Assembly: GCA_963734955.1 (NCBI GenBank)
Contig: CAVTJO010000005.1
Span: forward strand, 496,001-560,000
Reading direction: 5' to 3'
DNA: 64,000 nucleotides
DNA from: UBA11986 sp963734955
Lineage (GTDB): Bacteria > Bacteroidota > Ignavibacteria > UBA10030 > UBA6906
Positions 1 through 8,257 of this stretch are shown here, in pieces; within the stretch, counting starts at the first letter, position 1; each line of letters begins with the position of its first letter. The notes under the pieces are model-generated. The model was not told where the DNA came from, searched no databases, and saw only the letters and a list, made by a program, of their open reading frames with translations. The translations under genes were made by a program, and so were the position numbers.

Positions 1-478
1 CCTCAAGGTAACGGAGTGCCGCCAGTGTCTTGCTGAAACTTGCCGGTGGAGTCGTGTCGAGTGGATCCTCCTCAGTCTTCACCGGACCGCCTTCACGTGC
101 GAACGGCCAACCACAAAAGCTCTGCGCGATGAAACGTCGGGCACCCACAAGACGTGCAGCTGCCAGCATGGAATCGGTGACTTCCGTTCGGAAGCGATTG
201 GTCAGCGTAAATTCCTCATCGAACCTCCTGAAATTGCCGACACCGGCAAGCGCGGTGAGTTGATGAATAATCACCTCCGGTTCAGCTCTTTTGATCGCCG
301 CAGTCAACGCCTCCTTATCGAGCGGATCGGCAATTGCGATCTTCGCCCCCATCGTCTCGAGTTCCCTGGTTTTCAGCGGGGAGCGACTGAGGGCCACAAC
401 CTCGTGCCCGGCTTCGATCAAATGCGGAACAAGGCTCCTGCCAATTGCTCCGGTACTGCCTGCAACAAATACTCGCAT
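1..478 (-). CDS. NAD-dependent epimerase/dehydratase family protein (partial, C-terminus outside window)
   Basis: Reading the minus strand from the ATG at 478 gives an open frame to the window edge (159 codons). It begins MRVFVAGSTGAIGRSLVPHL, a Rossmann fold with the GxTGxIG dinucleotide loop of the extended SDR/NAD-dependent epimerase family, followed by a segment typical of nucleotide-sugar epimerase relatives (EVIIHQLTAL, then AARLVGARRFIAQSF). The substrate cannot be read from this fragment and the C-terminal substrate domain is missing. It starts 21 bases after the TolC stop on the same strand, so it may be the last gene of the export operon or a separate gene. The family call is firm; any specific sugar or lipid substrate would be a guess. 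Confidence 0.8.
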   Translation of the reverse strand, partial: MRVFVAGSTGAIGRSLVPHLIEAGHEVVALSRSPLKTRELETMGAKIAIADPLDKEALTAAIKRAEPEVIIHQLTALAGVGNFRRFDEEFTLTNRFRTEVTDSMLAAARLVGARRFIAQSFCGWPFAREGGPVKTEEDPLDTTPPASFSKTLAALRYLE

Positions 479-499
479 CTCAAAGATCTCCACATGATC

Positions 500-1840
500 C
501 TAGTTTCCCGTCGCCTTGCTCAACCTGGCAACGGCGATCTCATGTTCCACAAGGGCTCCGGTGTAACTTGTCCGGGCCTGGAGCAGTGCGACGTTCGCGT
601 CAAGCAGGTCTGTCGATGTCGCGAGGCCGTTCTTATACTTCTCGTTTGTCGAACGCGAGTTTTCCTCGGCTTGATCGATTGCTTCACGCGCCACATCGAT
701 TCGTTTCGCCGCCCGGTCGACGCCAAGCTGATATCGCTTGACCTCAAGCGTCGCGTTGTCCTTCAATTGAGATAGCGTGTACTCATTTTGTTGAAGCTGC
801 GATTGTGCCTGCTCAGTTTGAAACATGGTCGTGCCCCAATTCCATATATCGAACTGAACCCCGATGCCGATTTCCCAGGTACCCTTGAACTCATCCTTGG
901 CCGGAAGGTAGCGCTGATTCGGACGGTTATAGAAATAGTTTGCTGTGAGCCCAATCTGGGGCCACCAATTGCCTTGTGCCGCGGTCACTCCGGCTTCTGC
1001 TGCCTGCACACGCGACTGCATCGCAAGCAAATCGGGGCGACTCTTCATGGCCGTCTCGATCAATTGAGGCACGGATGTCGCTGCGAAGACCTCCCCGGAC
1101 AAGCTGTCGTGTTTAACCACAATATTCGGAACAGATGTAAGATCGATTTGCGTCTCCACGGGTTGTCCCATGATGTTGTTCAGGCTCATCATCGCAATCT
1201 CCACGTCATTTGCTGCGTCAATTTGCGCGAGCTTCGCATTTGAAAGCTGGACCTGAATCTTAAGCAGATCGTTCCGTGTGGCAAGTCCGGCTTTCATCAA
1301 ATTCTGCGTGTCCGATTGATACGAAGTGATGCGATCAACATTCTCATCCACAAACCTTTTGGTCTCCTTCGCCTGATATAACATCCAGTACGCACCGATG
1401 ATATTCACCACCAGATCGGATTCGCTTCCCTTACGGTCCTCTTCGCTCGCTTGTGCCAGATAGTCCGCTGCGCGGGCGTTGCTCATCAACTTGAATCCTG
1501 TAAACAATGGCTGCTGCAGTCCGACTTTCAGATTGTATGTGTTCGGAATATTCGGACTGATTGCGATTGGAGCGGGAAGCAGCGGAGGAACCGCCGGAAG
1601 AGCAAACGCGTCAATGTCGCTAAGTCGCTTGTAGCTTCCTTCGAATTTCAACGACGGCAGCATGACGGCTTTCGCTTCGCTCGCTTTCGCCGACGCGCCT
1701 TCGGCTTTGGACTCGGATATTTTGAGTGCCTTGCTTTTTTCCTTCCCGATTCTGAGTGCATCCCCGATGCTGAGTCGTTGAAGTGTCTGACCCAGCGCCA
1801 ATGGCACCACAAAAACACAAAGAGCAAGAACCTGTCTCAT
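500..1840 (-). CDS. TolC family outer-membrane efflux protein
   Basis: 446 residues with an N-terminal signal peptide (MRQVLALCVFVVPLALGQ) and two alpha-helical hairpin repeats of the OEP/TolC family. The repeats are visible as long Ala/Gln/Leu-rich stretches separated by beta segments (for example YNLKVGLQQPLFTGF and WEIGIGVQFDIWNWG, the usual alternating membrane strands). Length matches the family. It would form the trimeric outer-membrane and periplasmic duct of a tripartite pump. Its start overlaps the stop of the upstream ABC ATPase by four bases (ATGA at 1837-1840), so translation is probably coupled. Substrate unknown. It works with the HlyD-type adaptor and the ATPase encoded just upstream. 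Confidence 0.9.
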   Translation of the reverse strand: MRQVLALCVFVVPLALGQTLQRLSIGDALRIGKEKSKALKISESKAEGASAKASEAKAVMLPSLKFEGSYKRLSDIDAFALPAVPPLLPAPIAISPNIPNTYNLKVGLQQPLFTGFKLMSNARAADYLAQASEEDRKGSESDLVVNIIGAYWMLYQAKETKRFVDENVDRITSYQSDTQNLMKAGLATRNDLLKIQVQLSNAKLAQIDAANDVEIAMMSLNNIMGQPVETQIDLTSVPNIVVKHDSLSGEVFAATSVPQLIETAMKSRPDLLAMQSRVQAAEAGVTAAQGNWWPQIGLTANYFYNRPNQRYLPAKDEFKGTWEIGIGVQFDIWNWGTTMFQTEQAQSQLQQNEYTLSQLKDNATLEVKRYQLGVDRAAKRIDVAREAIDQAEENSRSTNEKYKNGLATSTDLLDANVALLQARTSYTGALVEHEIAVARLSKATGN

Positions 1841-2772
1841 CCTGCCACCTTTTCGTCTGCGTTGGAAGCAATAAGCGAAATGAAAACGTTCTCCAGTGAC
1901 GGGGGGATTACACGTGTGCTGACGATTTCAATTCCGTCGGATTGAAGTGCTGATTGGAGATCGCCCGTCGCCGTGCGTGCATTATCGACAATGACATTGA
2001 GCCTGTCACCGAATGCTTGAATCTCCCTCGCATGTGCCTGCGTCCTCAGGAGCTTGTATGCATCCCTCACCCTGTCGCACACAATCTCAATTACTTCGCC
2101 GTGCATTTCGTTTTTCAGGTGTTCCGGAGTATCCACGCGCATGATGGAGCCTTTGTTCATTAGTCCCACGCGGCTGCACCGCTCGGCCTCGTCGAGGTAT
2201 GGAGTGCTCATCACGATCGTAATGCCCTGCTTCAGAAGGCTCTGTAGAATCTTCCAGAAATCGCGGCGGGAAACGGGATCAACCCCCGTTGTGGGTTCAT
2301 CAAGAAAAATAATTCTTGGTGTGTGAACAAGGGTACAGGCCAGCGCGAGTTTTTGCTTCATCCCACCTGAAAGCTTCTCGGCCAGCCTGTCCCGGAATGG
2401 TTTCAAACGCGTAAACTCAAGGAGCTCTTCACGTTTCTGCTTAAAGTCGTATACCTTGTTGATCTCGGCAAAGAATTCGATATTCTCGTCGATGCTTAAG
2501 TCCCCGTACAACGAAAAGCGCTGAGAGAGATAGCCAATCTCTTTCTTTATCAGATCCGGCTGCTTGATGATGTCCTTCCCCAAGACCGTTGCCGAGCCGG
2601 ATGTCGGAGCGAGGATACCGCATAACATACGGATGGCCGTTGTTTTTCCCGCTCCGTCCGGACCGACCAATCCGAACATTTCCCCCTCGTTCACCGAAAG
2701 TGAAAGATGATCGACCGCCTTGATGTCGCCGAATGATCTGGATAGATCCTTGGTTTCAATTGCCGGGATCAT
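1837..2772 (-). CDS. ABC transporter ATP-binding protein (ABC-2 / drug-export type)
   Basis: 311 residues. Walker A is GPDGAGKTTAIRML near residues 38-51, the ABC signature is LSGGMKQKLAL, and Walker B with its catalytic Glu is RIIFLDEPTTGVD. This is the CcmA/YbhF/DrrA type of ATPase that normally pairs with ABC-2 permeases. The C-terminal ~85 residues resemble the regulatory tail seen in DrrA-like proteins. It lies 6 bases after the HlyD gene and overlaps tolC by 4 bases. Oddly, no membrane permease gene is present between or beside these genes, so the membrane partner must be encoded elsewhere. Substrate not deducible. Confidence 0.92.
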   Translation of the reverse strand: MIPAIETKDLSRSFGDIKAVDHLSLSVNEGEMFGLVGPDGAGKTTAIRMLCGILAPTSGSATVLGKDIIKQPDLIKKEIGYLSQRFSLYGDLSIDENIEFFAEINKVYDFKQKREELLEFTRLKPFRDRLAEKLSGGMKQKLALACTLVHTPRIIFLDEPTTGVDPVSRRDFWKILQSLLKQGITIVMSTPYLDEAERCSRVGLMNKGSIMRVDTPEHLKNEMHGEVIEIVCDRVRDAYKLLRTQAHAREIQAFGDRLNVIVDNARTATGDLQSALQSDGIEIVSTRVIPPSLENVFISLIASNADEKVAG

Positions 2773-2778
2773 TGCAGT

Positions 2779-3708
2779 TCAGCTCGGTGAGGAAAGTGCG
2801 ATGGCCGCGTCCGCGGGAATACCGGGACTCAACTTGCCGGATGGATTATCGACCAGAATCTTTACGCCGAAGACAAGCTTGGTCCTCTCTTCCTTCGTCT
2901 GGACGTTCTTGGGAGTGAATTCTGCAATCGGGGATTTGTAGATGACTTTCCCGTCGAATGTCCCTCCGGCGTCTGTTGTGATTCTTGCGCTCTGACCGAT
3001 CTGGATTCGGCTGATCTCTTCCTCTCCGACGTAGATGGTGAGTTTTACCTTATCCAGGTACGTGATCCGCACAAGATTTGATCCGGGACCGACAAGTTCA
3101 CCCGGCTCCACAGCTTTCAATGTCACAATACCAGCCGATGGAGCGAGGACGTGACAGTCATGGACTTTTTTTCGCAGCAGGTCTGCCTGTGCCGACGCCT
3201 GATCGCGACGCGCGCGGGCGGCGGCAATCTCTTCGGGACGAAGTCCGTGCACCAGTTTCTCGTACGTTTGCTTCGCTCCAATGTAGCGCGTCTCGGCGTC
3301 GTCATACTGTTTCTGTGTCACGGAGGTTGCAGCAAGAAGATCCTTCATTCGTTCATGATCCTTTTCTGCACTCTTGAATGCAGCCTCCGCCTGCAGTATG
3401 TCCTCCTTGCGTGAGCCTTCAACAGCAACGCGATACTGTGCCTCTGCAGCTGCCGCATTGGCGTCCGCCTGACGGAGTTGAAGCTGGTAATCAGTGTCAT
3501 CGATCAGGACAAGCGTATCGCCTTCCTGAACCCTCGTACCTTCTTCAATCCGCACCTGCTTCACGCGGCCGGATACTTCGCTGCCGATATTCACATCCGT
3601 TCCTTCGATTGTTCCCGACGCTTCAATGTGGTCTTTGGAATTTCCGGAACAGCCCGTGAGCATCAGGGCGCTCAGAATCATGGAAGAGATGGGAATTGTC
3701 AATTGCAT
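2779..3708 (-). CDS. HlyD-family periplasmic adaptor (membrane fusion lipoprotein)
   Basis: 309 residues. The N-terminus carries a lipoprotein signal peptide ending in the lipobox LTGC (Cys20), so the mature protein is probably lipid-anchored. A lipoyl-like half follows (EVSGRVKQVRIEEGTRVQEGDTL), then a long alanine-rich coiled-coil hairpin around residues 75-180, then the second lipoyl half and a beta-barrel (VEPGELVGPGSNLVRI). This is the standard HlyD/YbhG/EmrA architecture and length. A Shine-Dalgarno-like GAGGT lies just before the ATG at 3708. It sits between tetR and the ABC ATPase and should bridge the inner-membrane transporter to TolC. Confidence 0.92.
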   Translation of the reverse strand: MQLTIPISSMILSALMLTGCSGNSKDHIEASGTIEGTDVNIGSEVSGRVKQVRIEEGTRVQEGDTLVLIDDTDYQLQLRQADANAAAAEAQYRVAVEGSRKEDILQAEAAFKSAEKDHERMKDLLAATSVTQKQYDDAETRYIGAKQTYEKLVHGLRPEEIAAARARRDQASAQADLLRKKVHDCHVLAPSAGIVTLKAVEPGELVGPGSNLVRITYLDKVKLTIYVGEEEISRIQIGQSARITTDAGGTFDGKVIYKSPIAEFTPKNVQTKEERTKLVFGVKILVDNPSGKLSPGIPADAAIALSSPS

Positions 3709-3729
3709 GGCTACCTCAAGTTAGGTGTG

Positions 3730-4344
3730 TTACAACTGCTGAAGTTGTTTGAATTGCTGCCGCCCCTGTTCCGTCAGGGCACCGTTGAAAAAGATGCTGA
3801 TTACTTCTTTTAGTGCATCGCTGAGCGAAAAGGATTCTTCCGCGAGAATGTGAGGTTGTATGACGCCGTCGATGGTAGACAAAACGGACATCAGGAATAC
3901 CCTGTGGTTCATTTCGGGACGCATGGTTCCTTCTGCCACGCCCTGCTTGATAAGACGGGTGATGACCTCGGATATTCTCTGCCGCCTGAAATCCTCGATG
4001 TGCTTCCACAATTGCGGGATGCGTTTCTTGATGTCCTGGCCGAACATTGGCATCAAGTGGCCTGCGTTGTTTGCCATCATACCAATGACCTGCGAGAGTT
4101 TTTCAACCGCACTCTCGTCACTCATGAGTATCCGCTCAACGTTCGTGCGAACGCTTCCCAGGAATCGCTCCATGATTTGCTGAACAAGGTCTTCCTTGCT
4201 TGTGAAATGCTTGTAGAACGTCTTCTTGCTAATTGCCAGGTCGGAACTGATTTCGTCAACGGTCGTCTTGGCGAACCCTTCCCTGAGGAAGCGCTCCCGG
4301 CAGACTGAGAAGATCTTCTCCTTGATGATTTCGTCGTCAGACAT
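3730..4344 (-). CDS. TetR/AcrR family transcriptional regulator of the export operon
   Basis: 204 residues from the chosen ATG at 4344 (MSDDEIIKEKIFSVCRERF). The N-terminal helix-turn-helix is the typical TetR form (GFAKTTVDEISSDLAISKKTFYKHFTS region, residues about 20-45), followed by a helical ligand-binding and dimerisation domain. The frame stays open to 4461, but the DNA there holds a sigma70-type promoter (4460-4489) and a palindromic operator, so the longer start would lie at or upstream of the transcription start; the 4344 start is preferred. It is the first gene of tetR-hlyD-ABC-tolC and probably represses its own operon, being relieved by a substrate of the pump. The regulatory role is inferred from layout and operator positions. 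Confidence 0.9.
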   Translation of the reverse strand: MSDDEIIKEKIFSVCRERFLREGFAKTTVDEISSDLAISKKTFYKHFTSKEDLVQQIMERFLGSVRTNVERILMSDESAVEKLSQVIGMMANNAGHLMPMFGQDIKKRIPQLWKHIEDFRRQRISEVITRLIKQGVAEGTMRPEMNHRVFLMSVLSTIDGVIQPHILAEESFSLSDALKEVISIFFNGALTEQGRQQFKQLQQL

Positions 4345-4359
4345 TTGCTTTGTTTCTGT

Positions 4360-4387
4360 GGAAACTCTTATCGTACTATACGTTTCG
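4360..4387. promoter_or_regulatory. Candidate TetR operator, downstream copy (28-bp imperfect palindrome)
   Basis: GGAAAC at 4360-4365 and CGTTTC at 4381-4386 are inverted arms in a 28-bp frame. The same arm spacing and a shared central CGTA occur in the copy at 4432-4459, about 20 of 28 positions matching. It lies in the 5' leader between the promoter and the tetR start, 72 bp from the other copy. Function as a repressor site is inferred. Confidence 0.55.
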
Positions 4388-4431
4388 TTAGCGGCAAAAG
4401 AAGAAGCCCTATTCACAGGCTCATTAATATC

Positions 4432-4459
4432 GGAAACGATTAACGTATCTTTCGTTTCC
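4432..4459. promoter_or_regulatory. Candidate TetR operator, promoter-proximal copy
   Basis: Perfect 8-bp inverted repeat GGAAACGA (4432-4439) / TCGTTTCC (4452-4459) with a 12-bp spacer. It directly abuts the -10 box at 4460, so it covers the expected transcription start of the minus-strand operon. This is a classical position for steric repression by a TetR dimer. Confidence 0.65.
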
Positions 4460-4489
4460 AATATACGAAGATCCAGTTCCAGTTGTCAA
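4460..4489 (-). promoter_or_regulatory. Sigma70-type promoter of the tetR-hlyD-ABC-tolC operon
   Basis: On the minus strand TTGACA (4489-4484) is followed after 18 bp by TATATT (4465-4460). The expected start point is near 4453, inside the promoter-proximal palindrome and about 110 bases upstream of the chosen tetR start. Confidence 0.65.
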
Positions 4490-4858
4490 GGGAAAAGATT
4501 ACCGAATTAACAGAAGTGGGCATTCACGGAGGTTACGGAGCAATCGCTCGTACCAAGGTGCAGTAGTCCAGACCAGAGATTCCAATCTGAGTGCAGCAAA
4601 CCAGCAATTGCTTACTCTCAAGTCCTGATGAGGTAGTTTAGGTTCGAATCTTGACTTACATTTTGCGATTTGGTAGTTTGCGTCCGTTCTCCACATCCTG
4701 CACGCGTCAGTACGTTCTTATCCGTCGTTGCTTGCTTAGATAACGATCCTCCCATTATCCAGGGTGCTCAATCGATCAAATAGTCTTCCCGTCTGATTGC
4801 AGCACAAGCGAGGGTCTGTGCGGCATTAGGCACATTGAATCGCCACTGAAGGGATGCC
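4490..4858. other. Intergenic region between divergent tetR operon and STAS-like gene
   Basis: About 370 bases with no convincing gene. A 65-codon minus-strand frame at 4499-4696 has no recognisable family features and no good ribosome site. The right end must contain the promoter of the 4859 gene; only weak -35-like TTGCTT copies near 4728-4737 were seen. Confidence 0.5.
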
Positions 4859-5239
4859 ATGAACGTTCAATACGACAAGGATCTTGATATACTCGTGGTT
4901 GAAGTCAGCGGTGACCTGTCGGCGGACGTGTACGAACAAGCGATCGATGCAGTACTTAAGTCGCCCTCCTTCCGTCCTAACATCAACGTCATTTACGATC
5001 TGAGAAGCGCACGAGGAATGTTCCTCACACCCGAGCAGGTACGCACGGTCGCTGCCCGCGCAAGGAGTTTCGCACCCCGGCGCGGCACATCGTGGAAGGC
5101 CGCGCTTGTCGTCTCAGGGATACTTGAATACGGCTTGGGGAGAATGTTCGAGTACGTGAGTGATGGAGCTCCCTATCAGGTCAGGGTTCTCCGCTCGATG
5201 GAAGAGGCACGAGCATGGATCGCAGAACGCGAATCCTAG
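4859..5239 (+). CDS. STAS/SpoIIAA-like domain protein
   Basis: 126 residues, probably one compact alpha/beta domain. The alternating pattern (DILVVEVSGDLSADVYEQAIDAVL, then INVIYDLRSARG, then WKAALVVSGILEYGLGRMFE, then VRVLRSMEEARAWI) resembles the SpoIIAA-like/STAS fold found in small stand-alone proteins, in which a short acidic strand is followed by a regulatory helix. No signal peptide or membrane segment. The ribosome site GAAGGG precedes the ATG. Monocistronic, divergent from the export operon. Biological role unknown; these proteins are usually inferred to be signalling or partner-switching modules. The fold assignment comes from pattern, not alignment. Confidence 0.65.
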   Translation: MNVQYDKDLDILVVEVSGDLSADVYEQAIDAVLKSPSFRPNINVIYDLRSARGMFLTPEQVRTVAARARSFAPRRGTSWKAALVVSGILEYGLGRMFEYVSDGAPYQVRVLRSMEEARAWIAERES

Positions 5240-5319
5240 TGTAACTCAATGCCGGAACTCGACGCTGCGATTCTAGGACAGAATGCGAGCAACGGAGATT
5301 CATAATCGTCCAGAACCGC

Positions 5320-5895
5320 CTATGTTCGGACAACGTCGTCTTTGCCTCGACCGTGGAGCTTCTCCTTTGTTGCTCTAATCAGGTCTCCATAGTTCTTTTC
5401 AAGACAATCGGGGCAAAGGCCGTGCGTGAAGGTGGCAGAACTCCGTTCCGATATATACATCTCCAACTGCTGCCAATCGTTGTTCTGGTCACGAATCTTC
5501 TTGCAATGCGAGCAGATGGGCAGGAGCCCTTCCAGCATCAGGACTTCTTTCGACAGCCGTCTCGTCTGATTTGCCGTACGATCAATTACCAGAGCGAAGG
5601 AGGAGAGAACTGCGAACCTTATCATGGCATTAATGCCAGCCTCTGTGAATGTCCAGGGGACTGACCAGAGAGCAATGTTGAAATACAAACGAATCAAAGG
5701 TAAGACTGCTGCAAATAGAAGACCCCACCAGCGCCCATGATACCATGATGCAAGCGCGACAGGAATCAGATATGTGACGGGAAATTGGATGAAGGGGCCG
5801 GAAAAGTAATCAGCAGTAACAAATAAGACCGATAACCCGAACCAATATGATACGTAGATCTTTTGTCTTGCTGTGGGAGTTTCGTTTTGTGCCAT
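5320..5895 (-). CDS. Integral membrane protein with C-terminal CxxC tail of the kind seen on sensor kinases
   Basis: 191 residues. The first ~110 form about four hydrophobic helices (YVSYWFGLSVLFVTADYF, then FPVTYLIPVALASWY, then WWGLLFAAVLPLIRLYF, then MIRFAVLSSFALVID). After a short linker (NQTRRLSKEVLMLEGL) comes a soluble tail with ICSHCKKIRD, DWQQLEMYISE and THGLCPDC. This Cys-rich tail is well known at the ends of PAS/GAF histidine kinases and diguanylate cyclases, where two CxxC-like pairs could bind a metal or sense redox state. Here no kinase or cyclase domain is attached. Convergent with the STAS-like gene. Function unknown; possibly a small membrane redox or metal sensor. Confidence 0.7.
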   Translation of the reverse strand: MAQNETPTARQKIYVSYWFGLSVLFVTADYFSGPFIQFPVTYLIPVALASWYHGRWWGLLFAAVLPLIRLYFNIALWSVPWTFTEAGINAMIRFAVLSSFALVIDRTANQTRRLSKEVLMLEGLLPICSHCKKIRDQNNDWQQLEMYISERSSATFTHGLCPDCLEKNYGDLIRATKEKLHGRGKDDVVRT

Positions 5896-6102
5896 GATTA
5901 CCCTGTCATTCCACTGAAAGACGTTTGCTCCCCGCTAAATACCTGCCAGATGAGTTCGCTGTAAGACCTCCTTGAGAAGATACGGTTTTCCCGCCCCCAA
6001 AGAAACTCCCGAAGCTCAGGCGGGGTTTCACATCGGGATATCTGCGGTCTGTTGGAAGTTCGCTTGCCTCTCCTGAAATCGATGACTGCTCAATGGAGCA
6101 CA

Positions 6103-6738
6103 TCAAGGGTGTGTACATGAAGGTGCTTCCGACCTTGCTCTTTCAAAGCACTCCCGTCCCTCTTTCCACGACAGATAGGCGAGGGCCAGCGAGCCGACGA
6201 TGTCGATGTACGAGATCTTCGTCAGCTCATAGATCGCGCTTGCAGCAAGCAAAACGACCGACATATAGATGCAAACCTGTGTACACTCCGCGTCTGCAAG
6301 TATTGCATCCGAATTCAAAGCGCTGCCAACTCTCGTCTTGCTGCGCGTGAGTCCAACCATGATTGCTATGGAAACCAGCGACACAATCACACCTGCCACC
6401 GTGGTCTCAGGCTTGCTCCCCGTGACCATGTTATAAACGCACGTCGCAAGAAGCCCTGCTGCAAGTGCAAAGAAAGCAAAGCCAGTAATCCTGAGGGCTG
6501 CCCTTTCGAAGTTGTCCTTGCTGGCCAAGGGGTTACGCTGGATTCGCCAGACCATGTGCGCAATGCCGAGACCCGAAATCACTTCAATAAAGCTGTCTAC
6601 CCCGAAGCCGAACAACGTTAGGCTGTCATCGGTGTAGCCAAAGAAGACTGACACGAGCCCTTCGGCTATGTTGAAGAGGATCGTGAAGAGTGAAAGTCTG
6701 AACGCTATCCTGTAGAGCGTTTCCGGGTCCTTTTCCAT
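6103..6738 (-). CDS. Cation-efflux-like membrane protein (CDF-related)
   Basis: 211 residues from the ATG at 6738, which has a weak AAGAAG upstream; a longer frame reaches 6864 but its extra N-terminus has no membrane or family character. About five or six hydrophobic helices follow the cation diffusion facilitator pattern: FNIAEGLVSVFFGYTDDSLTLFGFGVDSFIEVISG resembles the helix with the DxxxD-type metal site (here D-SLTLFGFGVD-S), and a later helix has LNSDAILADAECTQ, like the second metal-site helix. It lacks the usual C-terminal cytoplasmic domain and ends with a basic tail. Likely transports a divalent cation or is a CDF relative of unknown substrate. The adjacent terminator at 6904-6933 belongs to ada. 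Confidence 0.72.
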   Translation of the reverse strand: MEKDPETLYRIAFRLSLFTILFNIAEGLVSVFFGYTDDSLTLFGFGVDSFIEVISGLGIAHMVWRIQRNPLASKDNFERAALRITGFAFFALAAGLLATCVYNMVTGSKPETTVAGVIVSLVSIAIMVGLTRSKTRVGSALNSDAILADAECTQVCIYMSVVLLAASAIYELTKISYIDIVGSLALAYLSWKEGRECFERARSEAPSCTHP

Positions 6739-6903
6739 TCTTCTTTTGTCGTGAGCTGCTCCGGTATCGGCTGCGAACAATAAACAACATCGTATTGGAA
6801 TGTCAAGAAGCTCCGCGGTGCAATGAATCAAGTCAACCCCCGATCCAACCGATGCCACTGGCACTTGACCTCCGACCGTCTCCCCAAAATACCATGAGCC
6901 TCA

Positions 6904-6933
6904 AAACACAAAACCCCCGCTAAAGAGGAGGGT
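6904..6933 (-). terminator. Probable terminator downstream of ada
   Basis: On the minus strand an ACCCTC ... CGGGGGT stem (arms about 6912-6919 and 6928-6933) with one mismatch is followed by TTTTGTGTTTT. Moderate support because the stem is short. Confidence 0.5.
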
Positions 6934-6999
6934 CATACGATGACAGTTGTCATGTCGTATCGCGGAAGGGATTGTTGTCCGCCAGGAATGGACCACCCG

Positions 7000-8061
7000 C
7001 TAGCTGCTCTTGCCCCGTTCCAAGTCCAGAAGCCTTTGCTTGCGCCAGAGCCCTCCACCATATCCACCGAGTTTGCCGCTTTTGTTTACCACTCGATGAC
7101 ACGGAATAACAATAGCGATACGGTTCAACCCGTTCGCGTGGCCAACTGCCCTATGGGCCTTTGGAGATCCAATACGACGGGCAAGGTCTTCGTACGAAAC
7201 GGTCTTGCCGTATGGAATGCGGAGCAACTGCTTCCAGACATTCTGCTGGAACGGCGTTCCCGGGAATGTCAGTTTAACTTCAAACCGTTTCAGGTCGCCT
7301 GCGAAGTACGCCTGCAGTTCTGTTCTGAGCTGCTTGATGTGTTGATTCTCTCCCGGCACGACGGCACAATTGAAAAGCCGGCGCAGTTTGGCGAACTGCG
7401 TTTCAAGCATCCGCCGATCGGTGAACTCCAGCAAACAGATGGCGTTCGAGGTCGCTCCCGCAACAAGAGGGCCAAGCGGACTTGCGATCCACGCGCTCAC
7501 AATGCAATCGGCGGTCCGACTTCTTCCCGGAGAATCACCAAATGTCCGGGAGAATGCATCTCGAAAGCCACTGTGCGAGTCATATCCGTGCCCGAGCGCC
7601 ACATCATCGAGATCGAGGCCGAGACGGATCTGTTCGAGCGACTTTCCCAGCCGCCGCCCACGACAGTAAGCCTGGAACGTCATCCCATAGTTCTTATGGA
7701 AATATCTCCTCGCTCGGGCGGCGTCAATTCGCATGGATTGGAGGAACGAGTCCGGGTACCGTGCCAACGGATCGCGATCAACTCTCGCAAGAAGATCCGC
7801 AATCCACGGAGGCGGAGTTCCGCCTGCTGTCATGGGATCGCAACGTTTGCACGGCCTGAACCCGGCGAACACAGCTTCCCGGGCCGTGGCATAGTACTCA
7901 ACATTGCGCGGGTCGGGTTTGCGTGCCGGACACGAGGGTCGACAGAAGATGCCCGTCGAACGAACGGCCAGGAAAAAGATGCTGTCATACGACGTATCTC
8001 GTGTCTTGTAGGCGCGCTCCATTTCGGAGGCCGGGGGAAGGTCTGCCATGCTGCCATCCAT
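7000..8061 (-). CDS. ada: Ada: bifunctional transcriptional activator and O6-alkylguanine-DNA alkyltransferase
   Basis: 353 residues, full-length Ada. The N-terminal zinc domain has the four cysteines in GIFCRPSCPARKP and FRPCKRC, the first group including the methyl-accepting Cys for phosphotriesters. A middle AraC-type helix-turn-helix region follows (residues about 85-185). The C-terminal alkyltransferase has the active-site motif IPCHRV and the preceding helix AHRAVGHANGLNRI. It repairs alkylated DNA and, once methylated, activates alkylation-response genes. It stands alone between the cation-efflux gene and groEL, with its own probable terminator. No obvious Ada-binding site was located. 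The opposite-strand 375-codon frame across it is a shadow. Confidence 0.95.
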   Translation of the reverse strand: MDGSMADLPPASEMERAYKTRDTSYDSIFFLAVRSTGIFCRPSCPARKPDPRNVEYYATAREAVFAGFRPCKRCDPMTAGGTPPPWIADLLARVDRDPLARYPDSFLQSMRIDAARARRYFHKNYGMTFQAYCRGRRLGKSLEQIRLGLDLDDVALGHGYDSHSGFRDAFSRTFGDSPGRSRTADCIVSAWIASPLGPLVAGATSNAICLLEFTDRRMLETQFAKLRRLFNCAVVPGENQHIKQLRTELQAYFAGDLKRFEVKLTFPGTPFQQNVWKQLLRIPYGKTVSYEDLARRIGSPKAHRAVGHANGLNRIAIVIPCHRVVNKSGKLGGYGGGLWRKQRLLDLERGKSS

Positions 8062-8195
8062 AATTGAGATGAAACATCAGTGGAAACAAGATACTGCGCA
8101 GAAAGGATTCTCTCCACCGGAAAATGGACACGGAACCATAGATTCCGCAAGGAGGTCAAAGGAGATAACCGCCTGCTTATCCCTCACCTCGGGTA

Positions 8196-8231
8196 TAAAA
8201 CACAAAGCCCCCGCCAAAACAGGCGAGGGCT
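8196..8231 (-). terminator. Rho-independent terminator of groES-groEL
   Basis: On the minus strand AGCCCTCGCC (8231-8222), loop TGTTTT, GGCGGGGGCT (8215-8206), then TTTGTGTTTTA. The 10-bp stem has one mismatch and a U-rich tail, 27 bases after the groEL stop. Confidence 0.8.
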
Positions 8232-8257
8232 CCGAGTGACTGCCAGACAACCGATGC

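Noticed and set aside
4499..4696. 65-codon minus-strand frame upstream of tetR
   Set aside because: No ribosome site, no conserved features, and it lies upstream of the tetR promoter.
6940..8067. 375-codon plus-strand frame across ada
   Set aside because: It lies antisense to a complete Ada protein with all expected motifs; composition is Arg/Pro-rich shadow type and there is no family signal.
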